From contig CAMCBW010000053.1 in assembly GCA_945873105.1 (NCBI GenBank), forward strand, positions 1-35,722: 35,722 nucleotides of DNA, given 5' to 3'. This stretch comes from Tangfeifania diversioriginum (GTDB taxonomy: Bacteria; Bacteroidota; Bacteroidia; Bacteroidales; Prolixibacteraceae). The position numbers were made by a program, and so were the translations under genes. The notes under the pieces are model-generated. The model saw only the letters and a program-made list of their open reading frames with translations. It was not told the DNA's origin and did not search any database. How positions within the stretch are numbered: the first letter of the stretch is position 1; each line of letters opens with the position of its first letter. Shown here in pieces: positions 16,374 to 24,812 of the stretch.

Positions 16374-17177
16374 ATGAATATCAACCAGATCAAAATAGGC
16401 ATCATCGGAGGAGGCAACCTCGGAAAATCAGTGGCTGAAGGCTTTCTGAAGGCAGGTATTGAGGCCTCCAAAATTGTAGTTACCCGTCGCAGGGTACATC
16501 TTTTGGCGGATCTTCAGCTGAAGGGGGTTCGTACTGAGAAAGAAAATTCTAAGGCAGTAATCGGTAATGATGTTATTGTTTTGGCGGTAAAGCCTTACCA
16601 GGCCATTGAGTTACTCAGCGAACTGAAGCCATTTCTCAGACCCGGGCAGATTCTCCTTTCCCTGATGACAGGCATCTCTATCGAGGAGCTGAATGAAAAT
16701 GTACCTGAAGGCGTGCTGGTTTTCAGGGTGATGCCAAATACGGCCGTCGCACTTCAGGAGTCTATGACGCTGATTGCAGCACCCGAATGTGATCCGGAAG
16801 TTCAAAAAATGGTGGGTGATCTCTTTGAAACACTGGGGAAGGTTATCTTTATCAACGAAGAGCTGATGGCAGCGGCAACGGTATTGGGAGCATGTGGGAT
16901 TGCGTTTGCCCTGCGCTTTATTCGGGCAGCCATCCAGGGTGGAGTGGAGATTGGCTTTGGTGCGGATGTAGCACAACAGATCGTTGCCCAGACAGTGAAA
17001 GGGGCTACTGAGTTGATTCTTCAAACCGGACGTCATCCGGAGCAGGAGATCGACAAAGTGACAACCCCCAAAGGAATTACCATCTCGGGATTGAATGAGA
17101 TGGAACACCAGGGTTTCTCCTCCGCACTGATCCGCGGACTACTTGTCTCTTACAACAAGTTGAACAATATCAAGTAA
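16374..17177 (+). CDS. proC: Pyrroline-5-carboxylate reductase
   Basis: NAD(P)H-dependent last step of proline synthesis. I prefer the ATG at 16374 (MNINQIKIGIIGGG), about 267 residues, because the Rossmann fold then begins near the N-terminus; an ATG at 16350 would add eight residues. The dinucleotide-binding GIIGGGNLGKSVAEGF is near 9-24. FRVMPNTAVAL near 119-129 and the C-terminal VTTPKGITISGLNEME (the conserved P5C-binding TPGGTT-like motif) identify the family. It lies 30 bp after argD, so it is probably co-transcribed with it, tying proline to arginine genes. Confidence 0.93.
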   Translation: MNINQIKIGIIGGGNLGKSVAEGFLKAGIEASKIVVTRRRVHLLADLQLKGVRTEKENSKAVIGNDVIVLAVKPYQAIELLSELKPFLRPGQILLSLMTGISIEELNENVPEGVLVFRVMPNTAVALQESMTLIAAPECDPEVQKMVGDLFETLGKVIFINEELMAAATVLGACGIAFALRFIRAAIQGGVEIGFGADVAQQIVAQTVKGATELILQTGRHPEQEIDKVTTPKGITISGLNEMEHQGFSSALIRGLLVSYNKLNNIK

Positions 17178-17207
17178 ATCAGGCTATAAATCGATAAAAA
17201 CGAAGAT

Positions 17208-17759
17208 ATGGAAAAGCAAATACTTGAGATCGCCGATCGTCTGAAAAATTTGCGCGAGAAACTGGAATATTCTCCCGAAAAGGCAGCGCAAATCTGCGAT
17301 ATCCCTGTGGTTGATTATCTGAATTACGAGAGTGGTGAAGCCGATATTCCGGTGGGAGTGCTGCACCGGATGGCCAGGCACTTTGGGTTTGATATCACAA
17401 CACTTTTGACCGGAGAACAGCCTCATGTTCATACCTTTGATCTTACCAGAAAGGGCAAGGGAGTGACGGTGCAAAGACGACGCTCCTACAATTATGAGTC
17501 ACTGGCGGCCAATTTCGTCAACCGGAAGGCCGAACCCTATTATGTCATTGTGGAACCCAAAGAGGATCCGGAGATCGTGGTGAATTCGCACCCCGGACAG
17601 GAGTTCAACTACATGCTGGAGGGACAGCTGAAGATTCTTATTGGAGACAATGAGGTGATTCTCAATCCAGGAGACTCTGTCTATTTTGATTCGGCTCTTC
17701 CCCACGGCATGCAGGCGATGAACGGAAGAGTGGCAAGGTTTGTGGCGGTGGTGCTCTAA
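17208..17759 (+). CDS. XRE-family regulator with C-terminal cupin
   Basis: Transcription factor of 183 residues. An N-terminal helix-turn-helix (about 8-65, containing KAAQICDIPVVDYLNYESGEADIP) is joined to a C-terminal cupin_2 domain (about 105-183) with the motifs HPGQEFNYMLEGQLKILIG and NPGDSVYFDSALPHGMQA. Such HTH-cupin regulators (PuuR/SutR type) usually bind a small metabolite. It sits between proC and proB, so it may respond to proline, glutamate or an arginine intermediate; this is inference from position only. The gap to proC is 30 bp. A half copy of an AGCTAATTG repeat follows it. Confidence 0.9.
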   Translation: MEKQILEIADRLKNLREKLEYSPEKAAQICDIPVVDYLNYESGEADIPVGVLHRMARHFGFDITTLLTGEQPHVHTFDLTRKGKGVTVQRRRSYNYESLAANFVNRKAEPYYVIVEPKEDPEIVVNSHPGQEFNYMLEGQLKILIGDNEVILNPGDSVYFDSALPHGMQAMNGRVARFVAVVL

Positions 17760-17811
17760 TATAATTACGAATTAAGTTTAGGATGAGCTTGTTTTTTTGT
17801 GGGAAGAAGTA

Positions 17812-17844
17812 GCTAATTCCTAATTGCTAAAAGCTAACAGCTTG
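17812..17844. repeat. Half copy of AGCTAATTG word repeat
   Basis: AGCTAATTCCTAATTGCTAA and AAGCTAACAGCTT words, as in the right arm of the element at 1541-1676, but no matching left arm is seen here. It lies in the 106-bp gap before proB. Confidence 0.5.
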
Positions 17845-17865
17845 AAGTTTATATAAATAAAATTA

Positions 17866-18957
17866 ATGGTTCATTCTTTGTCATACAAAAAGATCGTTGT
17901 AAAAGTTGGCAGCAATGTGCTGACCCGTGCGGATGGGATGCTGAACATCTCCCGGATGGCACACATTGTGGAACAGATTACACAGCTGAAACGGGAAGGG
18001 GTGCAGGTGATCCTGGTCACCTCCGGAGCCGTGGCAGCCGGTCGTGCAGAGGTAGATCCGGTGAAGAAGCTGGATCCGGTCTCCAGCCGGCAGCTCTGGT
18101 CGGCTGTCGGACAGGTTAAGCTGATCAACCGGTATGCCGATCTTTTTCAGGAGCAAGGCGTTACCTGTGCCCAGGTGCTGACGACGAAAGAGAATTTTGG
18201 CGACAGGCTTCACTACCTGAACATGAAGAACTGTATGCAGACCCTGCTGGAGAATGAGGTGATCCCCATCGTCAATGAAAACGATACCATTTCGGTTACG
18301 GAACTGATGTTCACCGACAACGATGAACTTTCTGGTTTGATCGCCTCGATGATGGACATGGAAGCACTGGTTATCCTGTCGAATGTGGATGGCGTTTACA
18401 CAGCCGCACCCGATCTGCCCGGCAGCGAACTGATCCGCACCATCCAGCACAACAAAACTGCAGAAGGGATCTCTATCTCTGCCAAAAAATCGAATTTCGG
18501 AAGGGGCGGAATGCTGACCAAGTACCACATTGCCGCCAAACTGGCAGGGCAGGGGATTTCGGTCTTCATTGCCAATGGATTCAAAGACCAGATACTGACC
18601 GATATTCTTCACGAAACCAATCAACCCGCATTTACCCATTTTCTTCCAGCTGCGAAAAAATCGAGCGGGGTGCGGAAATGGCTCTCCCATTCGGATGATT
18701 TTGCGCGCGGTGAGGTGGTGATCAACGAAGGAGCCCGCACTGCATTGCTTTCCGACAAGGCGGTAAGCCTGCTGATGATTGGAATTACCTCCCTGTCCGG
18801 TTATTTCAAGGAGGGAGACATTGTCAGGATCAAAGACCTTGGTGGAAATTTGCTGGGTTTGGGCAAGGCCTCCTTCTCTTCCGATGAAACGTCGGTAGAA
18901 AAGGGTGGAAAGAAGACCAAACCCTTTGTACATTACGATTACTTATACCTGATTTGA
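17866..18957 (+). CDS. proB: Glutamate 5-kinase
   Basis: First step of proline synthesis, phosphorylating glutamate. It has 363 residues and contains both the amino-acid-kinase domain (about 8-255) and the C-terminal PUA domain (about 275-350, [22 protein letters not shown]). KVGSNVLT near 12-19 binds ATP, and [13 protein letters not shown] near 132-144 and [10 protein letters not shown] near 209-218 are typical. The stop overlaps the proA start (TGATG), so translation of the two is coupled. Feedback inhibition by proline is usual in the family. Confidence 0.96.
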   Translation: MVHSLSYKKIVVKVGSNVLTRADGMLNISRMAHIVEQITQLKREGVQVILVTSGAVAAGRAEVDPVKKLDPVSSRQLWSAVGQVKLINRYADLFQEQGVTCAQVLTTKENFGDRLHYLNMKNCMQTLLENEVIPIVNENDTISVTELMFTDNDELSGLIASMMDMEALVILSNVDGVYTAAPDLPGSELIRTIQHNKTAEGISISAKKSNFGRGGMLTKYHIAAKLAGQGISVFIANGFKDQILTDILHETNQPAFTHFLPAAKKSSGVRKWLSHSDDFARGEVVINEGARTALLSDKAVSLLMIGITSLSGYFKEGDIVRIKDLGGNLLGLGKASFSSDETSVEKGGKKTKPFVHYDYLYLI

Positions 18958-20210
18958 TGTTGGAAGACCTGCAATACAACTTTGAGCTGGCCCTGGCTGC
19001 CAGCAGAAAACTGGGAAGCCTCTCAGGGGTGCAGATCAATGCACTGCTCCTCCGGCTGGCAGATGCAGCTGAAGCATCAGCTAATGAGATACTTGCCGAA
19101 AACCAGAAGGACTTGGATCAGATGGATCCCTCCGATCCAAAATTCGATCGGCTGAAGCTGACAAAATCCCGGATTGAAGCGATCGCTGCAGATATCAGGA
19201 ATGTGGCTGCTTTGCCTTCCCCGTTAGGGAGAATCCTTACTCAAAATACCTTGCCCAATGGGTTAAATATTAAAAAGATAAGCGTGCCTTTTGGGGTGAT
19301 TGGTATCATCTATGAGGCACGCCCCAACGTTACTTTTGATGTATTCTCCCTCTGTATCAAATCAGGTAACGCAGTGGTATTGAAAGGGGGCAGCGATGCC
19401 GACTATTCCAACCGGGCCATTGTGTCCTTGATAAAAAACGTATTGAAGGATTGCGCTGTCGATGAAAATGCGCTGGTTTTACTGCCTCCTTCGCGTGAAG
19501 CTACTACTGCCTTGCTTCACGCCAGGGGATATGTAGATCTGATCATCCCGCGGGGTAGTCAGGCATTGATTGATTATGTAAGGGAGAATGCCAGAATTCC
19601 GGTCATTGAAACTGGTGCAGGTATTTGCCATACCTATTTTGACAGGGAAGGAGATCTGGAGATAGGCAGGAAGGTGGTACACAACGCCAAAACCCGCAGG
19701 GTAAGTGTTTGCAATGCGCTCGACTGTTTGGTTTTACACAGGGAACGAATCGGCGATTTACCCGAACTGGTTGGCTTGATGTCCGGCCACCAGGTGGAAA
19801 TTTATGCCGATCCGGATGCTTTCGCTGCCTTGACGGGGAAATATCCGGCTCATCTGCTGCAACCAGCAGTTCCAGCCTCCTATGGCACGGAATTTCTCGA
19901 TTACAAAATGGCGGTAAAAACTGTATCTTCGTTGGAGGAGGCATTGGATCACATTGCCACCTTCAGTTCAAAGCACAGTGAAGCGATTGTAACTACCTGC
20001 CGGGAAACTGCAGATCAGTTCTTGCGCGACGTGGATGCTGCTGCCGTTTATCTCAATGCAAGTACTGCATTTACCGATGGCGGACAATTTGGATTGGGTG
20101 CCGAAATAGGCATAAGCACCCAAAAACTGCATGCCCGTGGCCCGATGGCCTTGCAGGAGATCACCACCTACAAATGGATCGTGGAGGGGGAGGGGCAGGT
20201 AAGGGAATAA
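18957..20210 (+). CDS. proA: Gamma-glutamyl phosphate reductase
   Basis: NADPH-dependent reductase that takes glutamyl phosphate from ProB to glutamate semialdehyde. It has 417 residues from the ATG at 18957, which shares one base with the proB stop; a TTG three bases earlier is a less likely start. The aldehyde-dehydrogenase fold shows [16 protein letters not shown] at 113-128, and the catalytic cysteine is C252 in [10 protein letters not shown]. ProB and ProA form a channelled complex in other bacteria, consistent with the coupled genes. A word-repeat region follows before argF'. Confidence 0.96.
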   Translation: MLEDLQYNFELALAASRKLGSLSGVQINALLLRLADAAEASANEILAENQKDLDQMDPSDPKFDRLKLTKSRIEAIAADIRNVAALPSPLGRILTQNTLPNGLNIKKISVPFGVIGIIYEARPNVTFDVFSLCIKSGNAVVLKGGSDADYSNRAIVSLIKNVLKDCAVDENALVLLPPSREATTALLHARGYVDLIIPRGSQALIDYVRENARIPVIETGAGICHTYFDREGDLEIGRKVVHNAKTRRVSVCNALDCLVLHRERIGDLPELVGLMSGHQVEIYADPDAFAALTGKYPAHLLQPAVPASYGTEFLDYKMAVKTVSSLEEALDHIATFSSKHSEAIVTTCRETADQFLRDVDAAAVYLNASTAFTDGGQFGLGAEIGISTQKLHARGPMALQEITTYKWIVEGEGQVRE

Positions 20211-20350
20211 TGTGAAAATTGGGAAATGTGGAAATTGGAAAATGTGAAAATTCGACTATTCGACAATGAAAGAACACGCTAATGTACATTTTCTGGTAAC
20301 TCCTAGCCCATAACTCATAACTTATAACTCATAACTCATATATCATAACT
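20211..20350. repeat. Tandem-word region between proA and argF'
   Basis: The left part (20211-20265) has repeated TGTGAAAATT / TGGGAAATG words and ATTCGAC words. The right part (20313-20350) is tandem AACTCATA / AACTTATA heptamer-like units. The two halves are not obviously complementary, unlike most other gaps here, so this could be two half elements side by side. Confidence 0.55.
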
Positions 20351-20360
20351 TTCTTCTATT

Positions 20361-21311
20361 ATGCGTCATTTTACATCAGTTTACGACTTGCCAAATCTGG
20401 AAGATGCGGTAAAATTAGCCAGGGAGATCAAGCAGAATCCTTATGGATACCAGCATCTTGGTAAGAATAAAACCATGGTTTTGATCTTTTTTGATTCCAG
20501 TTTGCGTACCCGTTTAAGTACCCAAAAGGCGGCAATGAATCTCGGAATGAATGTCATGGTCCTCAATGTGAAGCAGGATGGCTGGAGCCTGGAGACTGAA
20601 CTTGGTGTAGTCATGGATGGCGATAAGCCCGAGCATCTGCGCGAGGCCATTCCGGTTATCGGCACCTATTGCGATGTGATTGGGGTGCGGGCATTTGCAA
20701 GGTTTGAGAGCAAGGAGGATGACTACCAGGAGAAAATTCTGAATCAGTTTATTGAATTTGCGGGGGTGCCTGTGGTCAGCATGGAGGCAGCTACCCGTCA
20801 CCCGTTGCAAAGCTTTGCCGATCTCATTACCATCGAGGAGTTCAAAAAAAGACCAAAGCCCAAAGTGGTAATTACCTGGGCACCCCATCCAAAAGCATTG
20901 CCGCAGGCAGTACCCAACTCTTTCATCGAGTGGATGCGGCAGACCGATTACGAACTGGTGGTAACCCATCCGGAGGGATATGAGCTGGCTCCTGAATTTA
21001 TGGGTGACCTGAAGGTGGAATACGACCAGAAAAAGGCATTTGAAGGGGCAGATTTTATCTATGCCAAAAACTGGTCTGCCTATGAAAAGTACGGAAAGAT
21101 CCTGTCCAGGGATATGGACTGGACGGTCACCATGGAGAAGATGAAGCTGACCAACAATGCCAGGTTTATGCATTGCCTCCCGGTTCGGAGAAATATGATT
21201 GTAACGGATGAAGTTCTGGACAGCGACAGATCCATTGTTGTGAAAGAAGCAGAAAATCGTGTTTATTCGGCTCAGGCAGTTTTAAAAATGATACTGGAGC
21301 AAATAAAATGA
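20361..21311 (+). CDS. argF': N-succinylornithine carbamoyltransferase type ArgF'
   Basis: Transfers carbamoyl from carbamoyl phosphate to an N-acylated ornithine. It has 316 residues. Carbamoyl-phosphate motif FFDSSLRTRLS is at 43-53, HPLQSFADL at 147-155, AKNWSA with K236, and HCLPVRR at 271-277. Residue 90 is proline (GDKPEH). In published work Pro90 in Bacteroides fragilis SOTCase and Glu92 in Xanthomonas AOTCase set preference for succinyl- versus acetyl-ornithine, so succinyl is predicted here. The ornithine-binding SMG loop of ordinary OTCases is absent. The stop overlaps the argB start by four bases (ATGA). Confidence 0.93.
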   Translation: MRHFTSVYDLPNLEDAVKLAREIKQNPYGYQHLGKNKTMVLIFFDSSLRTRLSTQKAAMNLGMNVMVLNVKQDGWSLETELGVVMDGDKPEHLREAIPVIGTYCDVIGVRAFARFESKEDDYQEKILNQFIEFAGVPVVSMEAATRHPLQSFADLITIEEFKKRPKPKVVITWAPHPKALPQAVPNSFIEWMRQTDYELVVTHPEGYELAPEFMGDLKVEYDQKKAFEGADFIYAKNWSAYEKYGKILSRDMDWTVTMEKMKLTNNARFMHCLPVRRNMIVTDEVLDSDRSIVVKEAENRVYSAQAVLKMILEQIK

Positions 21312-22087
21312 GAGATCGTCTGACAATCATCAAGGTAGGTGGAAATGTGGTGGAGGAAGAATCCTCGCTGAAGTCCTTGTTGAAGGACTTCTCGCGTATT
21401 GCCGGCAACAAAATCCTGGTCCACGGGGGTGGCAAAACAGCCACAATCCTCTCCGAGAAATTGGGAATTGAGAGCAAAAAGGTGGAGGGACGCAGAATTA
21501 CGGATGCCGAAACCCTCAAAGTGGTGACCATGGTGTATGCCGGACTTGTCAACAAAAACATTGTGGCCGGGTTACAGGCACTGGGAAACAATGCCATCGG
21601 ACTGACGGGGGCGGATCTGGATCTGATTAGAGCGGCCAAACGTCCGGTAGGAGAGGTTGATTATGGCTATGTTGGCGATATCAAAACAGTCAACTACCAG
21701 GCCTTGAATGAACTTCTTAACAGTGGAGCCATTCCTGTGGTAGCACCGATTACCCACGATGGTCACGGTCAGTTGCTCAATACCAATGCTGATACGATTG
21801 CTTCTGAACTGGCAGCGGCCATGTCCTACGATTTTGAGGTACAGTTGATTTATTGCTTTGAGAAGAGCGGAGTGCTGATGAATGAGAACGATGAAAGTTC
21901 CAGGATCAACGAGATTAATCCTGAAGTTTTCGGCGAACTCAAAGCCAATGGAGTGGTATCGGGTGGAATGATCCCCAAACTCTCGGATGGTTTTGCGGCA
22001 CTCAACAGAGGTGTAGGAGTAGTAGTTATCACCAATCCTTCCGGGATTTCGGAGGGGTTGAGGGGTACGAGGCTGGTTTTGGAGTAG
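21308..22087 (+). CDS. argB: N-acylglutamate kinase
   Basis: Phosphorylates N-acyl-glutamate, 259 residues, the usual ArgB length. Amino-acid-kinase motifs are KVGGNVVEE near 9-17, LVHGGGKTATILSEKLG near 37-53, GLTGADLDLIRA near 98-109, and VSGGMIPKLSDG near 217-228. It overlaps argF' by four bases, showing translational coupling. The N-terminus lacks the extra helix linked to arginine-inhibited hexameric NAGKs, so feedback inhibition is not evident. It is followed by a GTGCCTAAA-family repeat. Confidence 0.95.
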   Translation: MRDRLTIIKVGGNVVEEESSLKSLLKDFSRIAGNKILVHGGGKTATILSEKLGIESKKVEGRRITDAETLKVVTMVYAGLVNKNIVAGLQALGNNAIGLTGADLDLIRAAKRPVGEVDYGYVGDIKTVNYQALNELLNSGAIPVVAPITHDGHGQLLNTNADTIASELAAAMSYDFEVQLIYCFEKSGVLMNENDESSRINEINPEVFGELKANGVVSGGMIPKLSDGFAALNRGVGVVVITNPSGISEGLRGTRLVLE

Positions 22088-22089
22088 GA

Positions 22090-22199
22090 AGTGCCTAAAG
22101 TGCCTAGAGTGCTCTAAAGTGCCTAAAGTACTTTTTGGAGGGCAAGTTGGGAGTCCATAACTTTAGGCACTCTAGGCACTTTAAATACTCTAGGCACTT
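22090..22199. repeat. Inverted word repeat, GTGCCTAAA family (copy 2)
   Basis: The left arm is 22090-22134 and the right arm 22158-22199. A 21-nt segment (22114-22134) and GGAGTCCATAACTTTAGGCA (22150-22169) are identical to copy 1 near 9.8 kb, including the non-palindromic GGAGTCCATAA part, which points to common ancestry of the two elements. It lies between argB and argE. Confidence 0.8.
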
Positions 22200-22234
22200 G
22201 TCGCATAGGAAACAAAAGTTAATTATAGTTGCCA

Positions 22235-23293
22235 ATGAACCCGGTATTTCTGAATGATTCCATTTCGCTCCTGAGGGCAATGGTAGCCATTCCTTCGTTG
22301 AGCAGGGAGGAGCATGTCGTGGCAGATCTGATGGAGCGCTCTTTGAGGGGGTGGGGGTACCTGCCCTACCGGGAAGGCAACAATGTGTGGATTCGGTCAT
22401 CACATTGGCAGGCTGACAAACCTACCATCCTGCTGAATTCTCATGTTGATACGGTTCGGCCTGCAAAAGCCTGGAGTTATGACCCTTATGGTGCAACGGA
22501 AGTTGACGGTAAGCTGATAGGTCTGGGCAGCAACGATGCCGGTGCTTCAGTCGTCTCTCTTTTGGCCGCTTTCAGGCATCTTGAACTAAAACAGCAATCC
22601 TATAACCTGATTTTCTGTGCCAGTGCAGAGGAGGAGATATCCGGCCTCAACGGTGTCGTCTCGGTACTGAAGCACTTTGGAAAGATCGATCTGGCAGTGG
22701 TAGGTGAGCCTACCGGGATGCAGATGGCAGTCGCAGAAAAAGGGTTGATGGTACTGGATTGCGAAGCCAAAGGCAAATCCGGTCATGCAGCCCGCAACGA
22801 AGGGGTTAATGCCATCTACAAAGCCATGGCGGATATACAAACCCTGGCTGGATTGTCTTTGCCCAAAATTTCAGATATGCTGGGGCCTGTAAAAATTACG
22901 GTTACCCAAATTGAGGCAGGAACCCAGCACAACGTGGTCCCGGATTCCTGCAAGTTTGTGGCAGATGTTCGGACCAATGAGTTGTATTCCAACGAAGAGG
23001 TCTATAAAATTATTACCGAAACCATTGAATCTGAAGTGAAGCCACGCTCCTTCCGGCTAAATTCTTCCAATATCCCCCTGGATCATCCGCTGGTGCAGCG
23101 CGGGATTTCTCTCGGCTTATCCCATTACGGTTCTCCGACTACTTCTGATCAGGCCGTCATTCCCTGTACCTCAGTGAAGATTGGGCCAGGCGACTCTGCG
23201 CGCTCGCACACGGCTGATGAGTACATTTTCCTGGATGAAATAAGGAGGGGGGTAGAGATTTATTTGGAATTGTTGGATCAGCTACAGATCTAA
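22235..23293 (+). CDS. argE: M20-family N-acyl-citrulline/ornithine deacylase
   Basis: Zinc-dependent amidohydrolase that removes the acyl group, in this pathway probably from N-acyl-citrulline. It has 352 residues from the ATG at 22235; a TTG at 22229 would add two. M20 metal ligands are H70 and D101, with D72 next to H70 (HVD). The catalytic base region AEEE is at 131-134, E158 lies in VGEPT, and a late His is in GPGDSARSHTADEYI. The dimerisation domain is roughly 165-275. With a GNAT at the front and this deacylase at the end, the pathway is linear, with no ArgJ recycling. Confidence 0.9.
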   Translation: MNPVFLNDSISLLRAMVAIPSLSREEHVVADLMERSLRGWGYLPYREGNNVWIRSSHWQADKPTILLNSHVDTVRPAKAWSYDPYGATEVDGKLIGLGSNDAGASVVSLLAAFRHLELKQQSYNLIFCASAEEEISGLNGVVSVLKHFGKIDLAVVGEPTGMQMAVAEKGLMVLDCEAKGKSGHAARNEGVNAIYKAMADIQTLAGLSLPKISDMLGPVKITVTQIEAGTQHNVVPDSCKFVADVRTNELYSNEEVYKIITETIESEVKPRSFRLNSSNIPLDHPLVQRGISLGLSHYGSPTTSDQAVIPCTSVKIGPGDSARSHTADEYIFLDEIRRGVEIYLELLDQLQI

Positions 23294-23308
23294 ATTAATA
23301 GAACGGGT

Positions 23309-23336
23309 GTAGAGACGCACGGCCGTGCGTCTCTAC
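23309..23336. repeat. REP-like palindrome 1 (perfect, 28 bp)
   Basis: The half site GTAGAGACGCACGG is followed directly by its exact reverse complement. It lies immediately upstream of the RAYT gene, 18 bases before its ATG. It is the reference copy for the four others nearby. Confidence 0.85.
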
Positions 23337-23354
23337 GAAACAAACCGACATCAA

Positions 23355-23936
23355 ATGTCAGATAAATTTGCAAACAGATTTCGGATACCCTCTGCCCGAT
23401 TGAAGAATTGGGATTATAGCAGCGAAGCAACCTATTTTATTACCATTTGCACCGCGGGCCGGGAATGTTTGTTTGGTTCAATTACTGGGGAGATAATGAA
23501 TCTTTCTCCTATTGGTCAGATTGTCAAGGAGGAATTTGAAAAATCATTCGCCATCCGTGCCGAATTGTTCTACGATGCTTTTGTTATCATGCCTAACCAT
23601 TTACATGCCCTTTTGCGCATTGAAAACGATCCTGTAAACTATCAATTGCAGGATGTAACCGCTGTAGAGACGCACGGCCGTGCGTCTCTACCACCATCAC
23701 CAAATTATGGAATTGCGTTTAGGGCCAAAAAATCTATTTCATCTTTTGTGGCTGGATTCAAATCAGCGGCGACAAAAAGGGTAAACCAATATCGCCAAAT
23801 GCGCGGAATGATCCTGTGGCAGGAACGGTTTCACGACCATATTATCAGGAACGATGCAGAATATCAACGAATTTTGGAATATATTGAAACGAATCCGACC
23901 CATTGGGAAACAGATTCCATGCGAGATCCCTTGTAG
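23355..23936 (+). CDS. REP-associated tyrosine transposase (RAYT, Y1 HUH)
   Basis: IS200/IS605-like Y1 nuclease of the RAYT group, which nicks REP hairpins; 193 residues. The HUH motif is MPNHLHALL (H82, H84). A nucleophile candidate is Y146 in NQYR, and the C-terminal YIETNPTHW (177-185) is typical of RAYTs. I start at ATG 23355; the frame is open upstream only through the REP palindrome. A second perfect REP copy (23664-23691) lies inside the gene and encodes VETHGRASLP (104-113). A third supplies the TAG stop. The gene is thus bounded and interrupted by its presumed substrate. It appears intact, so it may be active. Confidence 0.88.
   Translation: MSDKFANRFRIPSARLKNWDYSSEATYFITICTAGRECLFGSITGEIMNLSPIGQIVKEEFEKSFAIRAELFYDAFVIMPNHLHALLRIENDPVNYQLQDVTAVETHGRASLPPSPNYGIAFRAKKSISSFVAGFKSAATKRVNQYRQMRGMILWQERFHDHIIRNDAEYQRILEYIETNPTHWETDSMRDPL
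23664..23691. repeat. REP-like palindrome 2, inside the RAYT gene
   Basis: Identical to palindrome 1 over all 28 bases, in frame within the RAYT coding sequence. The encoded ETHGRASL stretch sits in a loop between the HUH strand and the tyrosine helix, where an insertion would be tolerated. Confidence 0.85.
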
Positions 23937-24066
23937 AGACGCACGGCTGTGCGTCTTCCCCGAACAGGGCGAATAAATATTGATTACAGAGACGCACGGC
24001 CGTGCGTCTTCCCCAAACAAGGCGAATAAATATTGATTACAGAGACGCACGGCCGCGCGTCTCTAC
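23933..24066. repeat. Three REP-like palindromes with a 53-bp tandem duplication
   Basis: Imperfect copies lie at 23933-23961 (contains the RAYT stop codon), 23986-24014 and 24039-24066. Copies 3 and 4 have CTTCCCC in place of the closing CTCTAC on the right side. The unit starting GCGTCTTCCCC at 23951 is repeated at 24004 (period 53) with few changes, so this array grew by tandem duplication. It lies between convergent RAYT and DUF4494 genes. Confidence 0.8.
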
Positions 24067-24077
24067 CGTGCGTTCTA

Positions 24078-24614
24078 TCAATTCAGCGACAGATCATCCT
24101 CTTCCTCAATTTCTTCTGTATCATCCCCCCCGAAAGGGTCATCCCCATTGATGATTTTGGTGAAATTATCAGGCATTTTCTGCACCTCAGGGACATAGGG
24201 GAAAACATCCACGATCGGGCTTTCGGTGATCCCGCCAATTTCGAAGTCGGCCATCATTCCTTTCATCGCTTCGATGACCTGGTCGTAGGCACTCTTCACG
24301 TTGTCTGAAAAGACCAGCACAAACTGACTGACCCTCTTCTCCTTGCCATTCTCTTCGTCGAAAGTGATGAAAGTGACCTTTGCCTTGTACCATCGGTCGC
24401 CCATTTCGGAGGGAATGATCTCTGCCAATTTTGTTTTGGAGATACGGGTCACTGTAAATTCTCCGCTTACCATGGAAACCAGCTCCTTGTAGATGCGTGT
24501 CTCTGCTTCGGTGAAGGAGACCGCATCCAATAGGTAGGTCTCGCTAACTTTTTTCTCGCGGCCATCTTCGCCCATCTTGGCATATTTTGCCGTACATTCA
24601 AACCAGGTATTCAT
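24078..24614 (-). CDS. DUF4494 family protein, unknown function
   Basis: A 178-residue, probably cytosolic protein of the Bacteroidetes family DUF4494. It begins MNTWFECTAKYAKMGEDGREKKVSETYLLDAVSFTEAETRI. It has no signal peptide or membrane segment. The N-terminal 140 residues look like an alpha/beta fold with repeated KVxET and FVLVF strands. The C-terminal ~35 residues form an acidic tail (GGDDTEEIEEEDD). Function is unknown. It stands alone between the REP array and a repeat region. Confidence 0.85.
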   Translation of the reverse strand: MNTWFECTAKYAKMGEDGREKKVSETYLLDAVSFTEAETRIYKELVSMVSGEFTVTRISKTKLAEIIPSEMGDRWYKAKVTFITFDEENGKEKRVSQFVLVFSDNVKSAYDQVIEAMKGMMADFEIGGITESPIVDVFPYVPEVQKMPDNFTKIINGDDPFGGDDTEEIEEEDDLSLN

Positions 24615-24651
24615 TTTCTATATAATTATTTTGTATGCTTTAATTGGGAAG

Positions 24652-24812
24652 TGACTAAAGTGAACTAGAGTGACTAGAGTGCCTAAAGTATTTGGCGCCC
24701 TTGGCCACGAATAGTCTGAGCCAAATCTAATTCATTTTACTTCAATGCCCACTTTACCCCTTATCCTTTACCCTTTACCCTTTACCCTTTAACCTTTACC
24801 CTTTATCCTTTT
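24652..24812. repeat. Chimeric word repeat: half GTGCCTAAA, half TTTAACC family
   Basis: The left part (24652-24690) carries GTGACTAAAGTG / GTGCCTAAAG words without their complement. The right part (24750-24812) carries TTTACCC, TTTAACC and TTTATCC units without theirs. It looks like half of each of two families joined around a ~60-nt spacer. The right part encodes the C-terminus of the adjacent GDSL hydrolase. Confidence 0.6.

Noticed and set aside
17881-18933. 350-codon open frame antisense to proB
   Set aside because: It is a shadow of the well-supported proB gene; its translation is rich in Gln, His and Asp as expected from reversed codons.
23325-23354. GTG start for the RAYT gene inside the REP palindrome
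   Set aside because: The added residues come from the palindrome; ATG 23355 gives a typical N-terminus.
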